Of a stretch of DNA of 64,000 nt, positions 1 through 10,902 are shown piece after piece. Numbering within the stretch: the first letter of the stretch is position 1; each line of letters begins with the position of its first letter. Where the stretch lies: positions 21,144,871 through 21,208,870 of the forward strand of contig NC_066509.1 in the NCBI RefSeq assembly GCF_024679095.1. Direction: 5' to 3'. Position numbers and translations under genes: made by a program. The notes under the pieces were generated by a model, which ran no database searches, had not been told where the DNA came from, and worked only from the letters and a program-made list of their open reading frames with translations. The DNA is from Eriocheir sinensis. Taxonomy: Eukaryota > Arthropoda > Malacostraca > Decapoda > Varunidae.

Positions 1-557
<557 letters not shown>

Positions 558-1330
558 AGGAAACACCATGGCACAAGGAGGCTTCAAGAGACCAGACAGC
601 GTACACACGGCTGCTCCTGAGAGTGGGTTATTATCTCTATTCCCTTCCCATCCATTGATACATCCAACCTCCATTTAAAGCTCCCAACTGTGTTTGCCTT
701 TAACTAAACACCTGATCAGTTTGTTCACTCATCCCCCCAGCCTGCTCATGAACCCTTTCCTTCCTGAACGTGTATTTATCTAACCTATACCCGCTGCTGC
801 GTGTTCTCACTTCAGTTTTGATCAATGTATGTGTTTCATCTAAAAGCCTTTAATATATTAAAAATCAATTATATCCCCACGCTGTCTATGTTTTTCTAAA
901 GACTGTAAATTATTTTTTAGTCTTTCTCTGAAGTTAGCAGAAAGTTAGTTTATCTCTATACGGTAAGCTCCAAAGTCCTTAAATAATTTCACTCATACTT
1001 ATCCGCATTGTCGCGAGGGAATCTATTTCCCTTTTGTAAAGATGGGACCAAAACTGAACAACATACTCAACGTGCTGCCCAACCAGTGCCAAACACAACA
1101 TGAGGAGAACTTATGAACTCCGGTTGCTTATTCTTAAAGAAATAATACCCAAGACTGTGTGCGAAGGTTTCTGGCGGTAATAGCGATTTAATGGTCGAAG
1201 GTCACACTCACACCCAAATCCCTTTCACAGCCGGAGTGATCAAGAACTGTGTGATTTAATGAGTAATTACTTAGGTGTTTTTTCCCACACTTGGGACGTT
1301 GCATTTGTCGAAGTTGACCTGCATCACGCA
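558..1330 (-). pseudogene. Decayed CR1-like LINE relic (A-related), RT C-terminal half
   Basis: The reverse strand carries short blocks matching the C-terminal half of the A-family reverse transcriptases elsewhere in this window. A GCERDLGVSV block lies near 1200-1240 and an EYVVQFWS block near 1040-1065, equivalent to YAVQFWSPY in the better copies. Frames are broken between blocks and no catalytic box survives. The 3' end of the relic, about 558-590, abuts (AC)n. The family assignment rests on the two conserved blocks; the limits are approximate. Confidence 0.6.
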
Positions 1331-1556
1331 TCAGTTGGATCCTGTTTCGCTGCCTCGTTTTTTTTCTGGCAAACGAGTAAAAGTAATAGGAATGAAATAG
1401 ATCAATAATGAGTAGAAATAATAGAAAGAAACACCACAGCAAACTCCTTGTTTGCTAAACACTCTCCTCTTAGCTAAGAGAAGGAGGGGTGAGGGTGGGG
1501 CGTGTGGCTGGGTGAGGGTTAGGGGGATAGTCTTAGTTGGCGGATGGGGCGTGGGC

Positions 1557-2663
1557 ATAGCTGGGCACGATAACAGAAAACCTTATTCCCGATAACCGAT
1601 AACTGATAATGAAAAACCTTAACGGCGATAACCGATATTCGTTAACTAGAGACACAAATATAGGCGATAACCGATAACCGATACCCGATATAAATCCACA
1701 ATTCCGATACTAGCTAGCGATAAGTCCGATTGGCGAAAACAATACTATATTGATATTTCAGATAGAACAACATTGATGAATTCAAATTTTCATTATCTGT
1801 ATTTTAGGAAACCTACAAAACCTTAAAACCACACGTTGACACATACATATGGACGGTAATACTAGAAATGCCTGAACCGGTGTTGTGTTATTTGGTGTCT
1901 CCACCGTCAAAAATTGTTTACAAACACTGGTCTCTCGTGAACGGTGCATACTCAGACCAGCAAGCGTAGACCTGTACAGTCTCACACGTAATTAAGGGTT
2001 GCTGGAAGACTGAATCAGACATATAGTACCACTACCACCATCCTCACTGTTTCTAGAACGACACTCTGTACGAGTTGTATTTATATGTACAGAGTGTACG
2101 TCGTTCTAGAAACAGCGAGGATGGTTGTACAGTATGTTTGATTCAGCTTTCCAGCAACTCTTAATGTGTTAAGACACATGCGCAGTTCACGAGAGACCAG
2201 TGTTTGTAAACAAAAGCGCCAGCTTTTGACGATGGGACACCAAATAACACAACACCGGGTGCCTTCAGTATCATGGCATGGTCACAAACGAATATGGAAT
2301 ATCAAATTTGAGGCAGTGAATAATCATTTTTGGGGCAAAGTTAAATCTATGATTTATTGATTTTTGAGTAGCATAAAAAAATAACCTAGTATTTTAATTT
2401 TCATGATCTAAGTATGAAATCTCATCACCGAAGATATTTCATACCCCGAAGTTTTTTCATACAACACCGGGCCACGCATGCGCAGTAGGGAGACAACGTT
2501 TTTTTTTCTGAGGGGGAAAAAAAAGTAGCGATTCTCGCTAGTTTGGTTACAAAAGTAACGAAGATACCGATATATATTTAAATAAGTAGCGGATGGTCGA
2601 TAATCCGATTTTGTTATCAGCGATAAAGTATCGCGATAACTTATCGCGATAACGCCCAGCTAT
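1557..2663. mobile_element. Non-autonomous fold-back hAT-like element
   Basis: The ends are inverted copies of atagctgggc (1557-1566 and 2654-2663). Next to both ends are repeated cgataaccgataa-type words, resembling the subterminal repeats of hAT transposons. The interior is one large imperfect palindrome centred near 2080: 2051-2070 pairs with 2088-2112, and pairing continues outward through blocks near 1900-2040 and 2120-2260. A candidate 8-bp target duplication gggcgtgg occurs at 1547-1554 and 2664-2671, with two extra bases between the left copy and the left terminus. No transposase frame is present. The hAT class is inferred from the ends and the 8-bp duplication. Confidence 0.65.
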
Positions 2664-3957
2664 GGGCGTGGGCGTGGATGCGGCAGGGAAGGGGGAGGCG
2701 GGACCCTACTGGGCGGGTCATGGTTGTTGTGGGAGTGTGGGGAGGGGCGTGGCTGGGGGGCTGTGTTGTGTTCCCTGTCAAGACCCTCCTGGCGGGCCGG
2801 GGCACTGGGATGCGGGAGGGGCGGCGGGGCGGGGCGGCGCCCACGGGGTTGGTGTTGTCTTCGCGGCGTAGTTCGGGGCTCACCGTCAGGAGGCGGCGGC
2901 GACACCTGAAGTACTCCCGCCCCTCGTACAGCTCCCGCTCCTTGACGGGCAGGGGGGCGTTGTCCAGGTAGATGGAAACCGTCTTGCGGGGGTTCTTGTT
3001 ATCCTGGCGGCGCAGGCTGGGACGCAGGGCGAGCAGGCCGCGGCCAAACCTGAAGTACTCCCGCCCCTCGTACAGCTCCCGCTCCTTGACGGGGAAATCC
3101 AGGTTGTCCAGGGAGAACGTCACTCTCTTGCGGGGCTTCTGCCTGATGTTCTCCGCGCCCTTCAGCTCTTGTAGTGCCTTTTCCTGTGCCTTCACTAGCT
3201 CCTCCAGCTCGTGGAGCAAAGACACCTCGTCTTGTTCCCTGAGGCTCACTCCCTTCTTTTCCGCTTCCTCCTCGTCCTGTGTGATTTGCTCCCCGTCCTT
3301 AAGTTGCCTCAGCGCTTCCTCCTGTGCCTTCATTAGTTCATGCAGCTCGAGGAACAAAGACAACTCGTCTTGTTCCCTGAGGCTCGCTCCCTCCGTCTCC
3401 CCCTCCTCCTCCTTCCCTTTCTTCTGTGTGATTTGCTCGAGGTCCGGAGGTTTCTTCAGTGCCTCCTCCTGTGCTTTCACTACTTCCATCAGCTCGAGGA
3501 ACAAAGACAGTTCGTCTTGCTCTTTGTGGTCCATTCCCTCCTTCTCCTCCTTCTCCTCCTCCTCCTCCTCCTCCTTCGCCTCCTCCTCTTCCTCCTCCTC
3601 CTCCTCCTCCTCCTCCTTCGCCTTCTCCTCCTCCTCCTCCTCCTCCTTCTCCTTCTCCTCCTCCTCCTCATCCTTCTCCTCATCATCATCATCGTGTGTC
3701 TCTTACAGCAGAAGCTCCGTTCGTTCCTCATGCTCCATTTCGTGTTGTTTGTTCTCTCTCTACATGTCTTTGACAGGTGTCGGCCCCTCCTCGTGATCGC
3801 CGTCAGTCAGGTGCTGGGGCAAGCTCGTCATCCCGGTGCTGTATCGCCGGAACAGCTTGAGGAAGGGGAAGGCCGTGGTCGGCGCCTCCACCTCCGCCTC
3901 AGCGGGCAGCAGGCCCATCACCACGCCCACAAAACTTGCAGTCTCGCAGAAGTACAT
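2641..3957 (-). pseudogene. Acidic repeat protein frame, two in-frame stops
   Basis: One reading frame runs from ATG at 3957 to a stop at 2641-2643, broken only by TAG at 3760-3762 and TAA at 3703-3705. Order: a 65-residue start with a hydrophobic patch; a charged linker; a Glu-rich tract with four Asp (about 3540-3693); three repeats of about 46-50 residues built on EQDELSLFLEL and KAQEEAL (predicted helical); then two 48-residue repeats containing VKERELYEGREYFR. The first of these two holds KRVTF, which fits the RVxF consensus for protein phosphatase 1 docking. A gct|GTAAGAG donor overlaps the TAA, so an intron could explain that stop. The C-terminal residues run into the hAT-like element and are probably not native. 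I do not recognise the family. A spliced gene or a pseudogene are both possible. Confidence 0.45.
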
Positions 3958-4100
3958 TGCGGAGTCTGATAGTTATGAAAAGGCTAGATTAGGACACAAT
4001 AAGATTCAGGACAGGCGTCTCAGACTTGCCGATGGTGTAACTGGATGGTGCTAAGGTAGACTTGCACATAATGATGGAGGAACGGCACCGTCTAAGACTG

Positions 4101-4284
4101 TGTTCACACTGGCGCTCTCGCTCCGCGCTCGCTCCGCTCTCGCTCCGGTCAAAATATCTTTTGATGTATCGGGAGCGGAGCGAGAGCAGAGCGTGAGCGC
4201 CAGTGTGAATACTTCCATTGAAATGCATGTAACAATATTGGACTGGACCGTGAGCGGAGCGGAACCGGAGCGATAGTGTGAATC
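4101..4284. mobile_element. Hairpin MITE-like repeat
   Basis: ttcacactggcgctctcgc-type sequence at 4101-4149 is followed by two inverted relatives, at about 4169-4210 and 4247-4284. The result is a GC-rich hairpin (arms of about 45 bases around 4150-4168) plus a second outer end. Both inverted ends read agtgtgaat outward. There is no coding content and no clear target duplication. It is probably a miniature inverted-repeat element of unassigned superfamily. Confidence 0.5.
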
Positions 4285-5548
4285 AAGCCTATCCGTATTT
4301 TTAAACGACTCGAACTCCCATTAGGACTGTTTCCCAAGGCCACAGAGAAGATTAACCGTGTTCCCATGGGCGGTGTTTTTTTCCCGTTCAAGGTGCAGAC
4401 GTCGGGTAAAACCATCACTAGCATCACAAAACAGTCCATGAAAAACCCGGCAACTTCTACGAGAGGCTTCTCAAACAGGCGAAATGGGGCGCCGAGACGT
4501 ATCAAAATACGAACTGAGGTCCGAAGATGAATATGAAGAGACGGAAGGCAATGGCTTATTTTTTTCTTTCCTTCACTTGCTACTTTTTGAACTTCTTCCT
4601 TTCCCTCATTCTTACTCTTCACCGCCTTCTTCATCCCATCCCTCGAGTCTCCCTTCCGTGATCTCGACCTCGTTGTCTTTCTTTTTCTCCCTCTACAGAT
4701 TAATTTCCTTTCCTGTCTTCCACATTCTCTATTTTTTTTTCTTTCCCTCGTTCTTATTCTTTACCGCCCTCTTCATTCTGTCCCTCGAGTCTCACTTCCA
4801 TATTCTCTACCTAATTCCCTTTATCTTTCTCCCTTTACAGTTTTCTCTTTTAATCCTCTTCCTTGTTTACCTTTCCTCCCCTTCCTCTCACCGTTCCTCA
4901 CCTTCCCTCATTTTAGAATAAAACAGATACCACACAACACAGTAGACAAAAGCAGAACATTGTAGAGGAAACATAAAACAAAAGCAGAAAGTATAAGACA
5001 AAAAAAAAAAAAACCTACAAAACATAGCAAAAAAAGAGAGCATAGTACAACAAAACAAAACAGATCAAGAATAAAAAATACACCTGACGTAACAAAAAAA
5101 AAAAAAAAAAAAACTGAACCTAATAAACAAAATAAAATAAAAATAAACTGAAAATAGCAAAAACAAAACATATTAACAAAACAAACGATATATAAGCGGA
5201 ATAAATACACTGCCAAAAAATAAACACCAAACACGTATCAAACACACCGTCAACAAGTCCGCCGCCCGCCGCCGTTATTTACCCTCTCTAATGGACTCGC
5301 TTCGGCTGCGGTGTGCGACTCGTGCTGATCAAATAACAACGCTGTCATGCTCGCGGATCTTCATCATGGTGAGGAGGAGCTTAGCGAGGCATTGGCCGTG
5401 TGCTGGGATCGCTTTTTGAGGAATAAATACGAACATACGGAGGACGAGTGTTGGTGCAACTACTACTACCACTACTACTACTACTATGAACATAAATAAA
5501 AAAATATAAATAAGAATATAGATTATGGAACTTGTGAAGAAAAGTACG
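4285..5548. other. No gene seen; pyrimidine-rich then A-rich DNA
   Basis: 4540-4910 is strongly T/C-rich on the plus strand and 4915-5230 is A-rich with two poly-A runs. Open frames here are compositional (runs of Phe/Ser/Leu) and show no domain or repeat conservation. 5250-5540 is mixed sequence without a recognisable feature. Confidence 0.6.
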
Positions 5549-5576
5549 TTCTCTCTCTCTCTCTCTCTCTCTCAAG

Positions 5577-5617
<41 letters not shown>
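5549..5617. repeat. (TC)n followed by (AC)n
   Basis: About 25 bases of TC, the spacer aagat, then about 39 bases of AC. Confidence 0.97.
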
Positions 5618-5619
<2 letters not shown>

Positions 5620-5745
5620 TATTAGGATTCATTCATCCATCGAAAACTTGCTCGGCCGAAGCAACACAGTGACAGGAAATGAAAAACGAAAAACCGGTCT
5701 GGTGGAGGAGGAAATAAATGTAGGGAGAGAAGGAAAGGAGAAGGA

Positions 5746-5747
<2 letters not shown>

Positions 5748-5839
<92 letters not shown>
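5748..5839. repeat. (AG)n microsatellite
   Basis: About 92 bases of uninterrupted AG, ending in a short atatat. Confidence 0.98.
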
Positions 5840-5841
<2 letters not shown>

Positions 5842-6083
5842 TATATCCGTCACAGTTTTGTATTGGTTCATGTGATGTATTCAAATGGTGTTAAGGGTGT
5901 GCAGGGAGGAGGAGGAGGAGGAGGAGGAGGCGTGGAGGGCATGAGGTTTAACCCGCATTCCCATCACCATAACGCCATTAATATTAAACGTAAAAACACT
6001 TTGGAACTTTGCATATTTAGATCTGCAACTCATAACCGCAGTGTCCGGTGGCCTTTCTCTCTCTCTCTCTTTTGTAACTCCTC

Positions 6084-6884
6084 CCTTGTAACTTAACGCC
6101 TGTCCTCTGTTCTGTGAATTTTTGTGGCTTGTAGCGCTGTAGAACAGATGAGGTAGCGATGGCTAGGGCACGTTGGGACACCGCTGATCACCAATAATGT
6201 AACGGTGGAAGGCTTGGTTGCGTGGAGCTCAGACAGGGTCTTGGTGAGCGAACAGGGCGTGAGGGAAGTCAGCTAGCATAGACCTACCCCGCTGCGAACC
6301 TCCATGCCCCTCCACTCCTCCTGCCCTCCTTACCTATACCCACCCACCCACCGGTATCGCTCCCCTCCCTCCCCTCTCCTTCCACACCCCCACGAACCCA
6401 CTCACCCAGCCACCTCGTTTGGGCTGTGTTTTTGTGTGTGTCAGCCAGTGTGTTTTGAGGGAGGTGTGTTGCAGTTTCGCAAGTGGGCGGGTTGGATGGC
6501 AGGTAAGCGTGATGGGAGAGAGCCAGGGAGCGAGGGAGGTTGGTTGGCAGGCTGGTAGGTAGGGAGGTAGGTAGGTAGGCAGGCAGGGAGGTGAGCGGGA
6601 AGGTAGCTAGCATACACCTACCCCACTACGAACCTCCATGCCCCTCCCTTCCTCCTGCCCTCCTTACCTATACCCACTAATACACCCACCCAACCTCCTT
6701 CCTTGTAACGTAACGCCTGTCCCCTGTTCTGTGAATTCTTGTGGCTTGTAGCGCTGTAGAACAGATGAGGTAGCGATGGCTAGGGCACGTTGGGACACCG
6801 CTGATCACCAATAATGTAACGGTGGAAGGCTTGGTTGCGTGGAGCTCAGACAGGGTCTTGGTGAGCGAACAGGGCGTGAGGGAA
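6084..6884. repeat. Direct duplication, 184-bp unit, 617-bp spacing
   Basis: 6084-6267 and 6701-6884 are nearly identical (ccttgtaac...gcgtgagggaa), with only a few substitutions. The intervening 433 bases are one full and one partial copy of the ~330-bp unit that recurs at 8.6-9.3 kb. This looks like a recent local tandem duplication. No coding frame is conserved across it. Confidence 0.9.
6264..6700. repeat. ~330-bp unit, copies 1 and 2 (second partial)
   Basis: A unit starting at agctagcata with cctacccc and ccatgcccctcc, then C-rich cccacccacc sequence, a gtgtgttttgagggaggtg block and (GGTA)-rich sequence. The second start is at 6598, 334 bases after the first at 6264. Confidence 0.85.
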
Positions 6885-7916
6885 ACACTCGCTGCTTTAG
6901 GTGAAATGTATTCTTAACCTAAAATACAGGGAGCGTTGGAGAGAGCCGAGACAATAGGTCTGTGTCAGTCGGGCTCCAAGGAAGGAGTGAAGATAGAGAC
7001 TTGGAAAATAATGAAATTACAACTGGTCACGTACGTCAAGGTGACCGCTGAGGTGACGAAGTGTTTGTTACACATACCGAGGACGAACGGACGATAAACA
7101 CTGACGGATGACATTCCTATAAAGGTGGCGTGATCTATCTGCCGTGGGTATTTTCGCTTTTGATTTTGTGTTTCTGTTTTTGCGCTTCTTTACTTTTCCT
7201 TCCTTTCTCCTTTCTTCATTAGTTTTCGATTTTAATCCCTCCTACACCTCCTCGTTTTTAGTCCTACTCTTCCGGTTCTTCCTTTTCTTTCTTCTACTTC
7301 TGTTTTCAGTCAGTTTTCTTTCCCCTGTTCTTCATTTATTCCCCCTTCTCCTCCTTAAGCCTACTACTTCTTTTTCATTAATTCTGCTGCTTATCCTTTT
7401 TCTTCTCTTTCTCCCCTTACTAGATATCTTCCTTTTCTTCCTCCTCTTCCTCCTCCTCCTCCCCCCTTAGTGTTTGCATACAGCCTTCCGCGCGTCTCGC
7501 CACACCACTATTCCGACTTCGCCTTCAATAAAAGTTTCAAAGCCTCGATATAAACTTTGGAATTAGAAAGAGTCGAGAAAAAGAGAGTTTAGCCGAGTTT
7601 ACACAAAAGCACAGCCGAGGAGGAGGAGGAGGAGGAGGAGGAAGGTTTAGTGTATGATGATAAGGAAAAATATGAAAAAGTGCTTACATAGTGAAAGAGT
7701 TTGCACGTGGAAAGAGGTGTGTGTGTGTGTGTGTGTACGCTTGACCTGACCTTGAGTGAGCGCAGCAAGCCACGGCAAGTGTCCCGTTTTCTTTGACACG
7801 GCCTTGATAAACTATGAAGAAAACGGGGAAAACATTTCACATAGGTGCCATACATACAACTGTGAACCACATGGAACACATATAATAATAATAATAATAA
7901 CAACGAATATCATAAA
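6885..7916. other. No gene seen
   Basis: Mixed sequence to 7140, then T/C-rich to 7470 whose frames are compositional. A possible polyadenylation word aataaa lies near 7527. Short (GGA)n at 7617-7641 and (GT)n near 7717-7735. Nothing codes convincingly. Confidence 0.55.
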
Positions 7917-8393
7917 TCCGCATCGTTTACGTTTTTCGCATCGTTTACGGTCGCATTGTTTACGTATTTCGCATCGATCACGTTTTTCGCATCGTTTACG
8001 GTCGCATTGTTTACGTTTTTCGCATCGTTTATGGTCGCATTGTTTACGTTTTGCGCATTATTTACGTTTTTCGCATCGTTTATGGTCGCATTGTTTACGT
8101 TTTGCGCATTATTTACGTTTTTCGCATCGTTTACGGACGTATTGTTTACGTTTTTCGCATCGTTTACGTTTTTCGCATCGTTTACGGTCGCATTGTTTAC
8201 GTTTTTCGCATCGTTTACGTTTTTCGCATCGTTTACGGTCTCATTGTTTACGTTTTTTGCATCGTTTACGTTTTTCGCATCGTTTACGGTCGCATTGTTT
8301 ACGTTTTTCGCATCGTTTACGGACGTATTGTTTACGTTTTTCGCATCGTTTACGGACGCATCGTTTACGTGTCTCGTATCGTTTACGGGCGTC
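7917..8393. repeat. 18/15-bp minisatellite array 1
   Basis: Tandem units of 18 bases (tttttcgcatcgtttacg) mixed with 15-base variants (ggtcgcattgtttacg-like). Because both lengths are multiples of three and the unit lacks stops in any forward frame, all three plus frames stay open and repeat six-residue words such as YVFRIV. The array runs directly into the GC-rich 120-bp block at 8394. Confidence 0.93.
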
Positions 8394-8520
8394 CAAGTAA
8401 CGGAATGTCTCGGGACGAGGGGGCAGTGGAGGAGGCCCCTTCCGCGAAGGTGTCGCCGGCCTGCTCCTCGACTGGGCCAGGGCCGGCAGCCTCCTCCTCT
8501 TCGGACCCCGCTCGTTTTTA
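8394..8520 (+). other. GC-rich possible coding block, copy 1
   Basis: A 120-base block beginning ggaATGTCTCGGGACGAG, nearly identical to 9895-10014. It encodes MSRDEGAVEEAPSAKV followed by a Ser/Pro/Ala-rich stretch, and has a base composition unlike its AT-richer surroundings. After 8512 it diverges from copy 2 and stops at TAG near 8519. It could be a duplicated exon of an unidentified gene, or only the conserved flank of the minisatellite. Confidence 0.3.
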
Positions 8521-8631
8521 GTGCCAGTCAGTGTGTTTTTAATGAACTCAGTCTTGTGTTTTTAATGAACTCAGTCTTGTGTTTTTGTGTGGCAGTCAGT
8601 GTGTTTTGAGGGACTCAGTCTTGTGTTTTTG

Positions 8632-9300
8632 TGTGCCAGTCAGTGTGTTTTGAGGGAGGTGTGTTGCAGGTTCGCAAGTGGGTGGGTAGGATGATAAGCA
8701 GGCGTGGTAGGAGAGAGGCAGGGAGCGAGGGAGGGTGGTAGGCAGGCTGGTAGGTAGGGAGGTAAGTAGGTAGGAAGGATGGGAGGGAGGGAGGTGAGCG
8801 GGAAGTCAGCTAGCATAGACCTACCCCGCGGCGAACCTCCATGCCCCTCCCCTCCTCCTGCCCTCCTTACCTATACCCACCCACCCACCGATATCGCTCC
8901 CCTCCCTCCCCTCTCCTTCCACACCCTCACGAACCCACTCACCCACCCACCTCGTTTGAGCTGTATTTGTGTGTGTGCCAGCCAGTGTGTTTTAAGGGAG
9001 GTGTGTTGCAGGCTCGCAAGTGGGCGGATAGGATGGCAGGCAGGCGTGATGGGAGAGAGCCAGGGAGCGAGGGAGGTTAGTTGGCAGGCTGGTAAAGAGG
9101 TAGGTAGGTAGGTAGGCAGGGAGGTGAGCGGGAAGGTAGCTAGCATACACCTACCCCACTGCGAACCTCCATGCCCCTCCCCTCCTCCTGCCCTCCTTAC
9201 CTATACCCACTAATACACCCATCCACCTATCCCCCCTCCCCTCCCTCCCCTCCCCCTTCACACCTGCCTACCAACCCACTCACCCACCCACCTCGTTTTG
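8632..9300. repeat. ~330-bp unit, partial copy plus copies 3 and 4
   Basis: A partial unit at 8632-8800 (gccagtcagtgtgttttgag onward), a complete unit from 8801 and another from 9131 (330-bp spacing). All match the units at 6.26-6.70 kb. Together with the 184-bp duplication and the two minisatellite-plus-block pairs, this shows repeated local duplication of the 6-10 kb interval. Confidence 0.85.
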
Positions 9301-9402
9301 GGTTATGTGAGGTGACTGAGTCAAGGGTTTTGTATGCTGAGTCTTGGGTTTCTTGTGCTGAGTCGTGTTTCTTTTTGGCCGAGTCCTCTACTTTACGAGT
9401 TT

Positions 9403-9897
9403 CGTCTCGTTTATGGGCGCATCGTGTACGTGTTTCGCATCGCTTACGTGTTTCGCATTGTTTACGTGTTTCGTATCGTTTACGTGTTTCGCATCGTTTA
9501 CGTCTTTCGCATCGCTTACGTGTTTCGCATCGTTTACGTGTTTCGTATCGTTTACGTGTTTCACATCGTTTACGTGTTTCGTATCGTTTACGTGTTTCGC
9601 ATCGTGTACGTGTTTCGTATCGTTTACGTGTTTCGCATTGTTTGCGTGTTTCGCATCGTTTACTTGTTTCGTATCGTTTACGTTTTTCGCATCGTTTACG
9701 TGTTTCGCATTGTGTACGTTTTTCGCATCGTTTACGTGTTTCGCATCGTTTACGTGTTCCGCATCGTTTACGGGCGCATTGCTTACGTTTTTCGCATTAT
9801 TTACGTGTTTCGCATCGTTTACGGGCGCATTGTGTACGTTTTTCGCATTATTTACGTGTATCGTATCGTTTACGGGCGCATTGTTCACGGGCGTCTA
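9403..9897. repeat. 18/15-bp minisatellite array 2
   Basis: The same family as array 1 but with tgtttcgcatcgtttacg as the main unit. Substitutions include catcgc, cattg and cgtatcg variants. All three forward frames are open. It abuts the second copy of the GC-rich block at 9895. Confidence 0.93.
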
Positions 9898-10083
9898 ACT
9901 AACGGAATGCCTCGGGACGAGGGGGCAGTGGAGGAGGCCCCTTCCGCGAAGGTGTCGCCGGCCTGCTCCTCGACTGGGCCAGGGCCGGCGGCCTCCTCCT
10001 CTTCGGACCCCGCGCAAGAAACATTCCCGTCCGCCTCTAGGTTCGGGTTAAGAACTTTTGGAGGCGTTGGGAACGTATATTAA
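9898..10083 (+). other. GC-rich possible coding block, copy 2
   Basis: The second copy of the 120-base block differs at only a few positions: one changes Ser to Pro at the second codon and one is silent in the MxRDEGAVEEAP frame. Here the frame continues as QETFPSASRFGLRTFGG and stops at 10081-10083. The few differences fit recent duplication more than they prove selection. The minisatellite upstream keeps the frame open, so no start can be fixed; the ATG inside the block has a plausible context (aacggaatg). Confidence 0.3.
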
Positions 10084-10177
10084 AATATTTTAACTACTCG
10101 GTGAAACCCATTGCCGCATTTTGTGTAAGTCTGAGATGTGAATGAAAGATGGTGTGGAAAGCGGGAACCCTGCCGCC

Positions 10178-10324
10178 ATGGGGCTCTCGTTGTTCCTGCT
10201 TGTCCCTGCACTGCATCTTTCCACGCAACAATTTCGCCTTTTGCAATTCTTCCCTGTGATTGGTTTGCTTTATAAGTTCATGTATTCATGTATGAGCTGT
10301 CTAAGTTCCTGGCAACATGGATGA
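10178..10324 (+). CDS. Small ORF with strong start context and signal-peptide-like N-terminus
   Basis: ATG at 10178 sits in gccgccatgg, a near-perfect animal translation-start context. The 48-residue product begins MGLSLFLLVPALHLS, a short hydrophobic stretch that would fit a signal peptide ending near residue 15, followed by a second hydrophobic stretch and a Cys pair. An in-frame ATG lies 36 bases upstream but has a weaker context. It may be a first exon or chance; there is no family match and no conserved repeat of it here. Confidence 0.25.
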   Translation: MGLSLFLLVPALHLSTQQFRLLQFFPVIGLLYKFMYSCMSCLSSWQHG

Positions 10325-10506
10325 CGATGACGGGCTGTTGAAGTACTCACGACAGATGCGGCAAACGTTGTGGTCACCGCTTATGTCGCAACCTTTCCCT
10401 TCCTGCAAACACGTCACCTCAAGAGTTTAGGGAAACGAACGAAAAGAAAATCAATTCATGTCGTGCGCCGTTCTCTCCACTGTAACAAGGGTGTATTATA
10501 TAACAG

Positions 10507-10611
10507 TAGTAGTAGGAGTAGTAGACGTAGTAGTAGTAGTAGTAGTAGTAGTAATTATTCATATTGTTGTAGTATCCTCTCCACAAGTATGAGTCACTTT
10601 TCCCTACCACT

Positions 10612-10648
<37 letters not shown>

Positions 10649-10719
10649 GGTGGTCACACTCAACCAGTTATATGCCTGCTAGGCTTGCCTGCCTAACTAT
10701 TTCGTAGGAGTAGTAGACA

Positions 10720-10751
<32 letters not shown>

Positions 10752-10902
10752 ATTATTCATATTGTTGTAGTATCCTCTCCACAAGTATGAGTCACTTTTC
10801 CCTACCACTCAATCTCTCTCTCTCTCTCTCTCTCTCAGGGTGGTCACACTCAACCAGTTATATGCCTGCTAAGCTTGCCTGCCTAACTATTTCGTAGCGC
10901 CT
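10507..10902. repeat. 198-bp tandem duplication
   Basis: Two adjacent copies with a 198-base period, each containing (GTA)n, attattcatattgttgtag, a (CT)n tract ending in cag, and ggtggtcacactcaacc. The copies differ in tract length and a few bases. Each (CT)n-cag resembles a 3' splice site, but no exon follows. Confidence 0.92.

Noticed and set aside
3340..3969. Plus-strand Ser- and Leu-rich frames opposite the acidic repeat protein
   Set aside because: Shadows of the minus frame: poly-Ser and poly-Leu are the antisense of the Glu-rich tract.
7917..8393. Repetitive membrane protein (YVFRIV repeats)
   Set aside because: All three forward frames are open and equally repetitive, which fits a stop-free 18/15-bp minisatellite and gives no evidence of selection on one frame.
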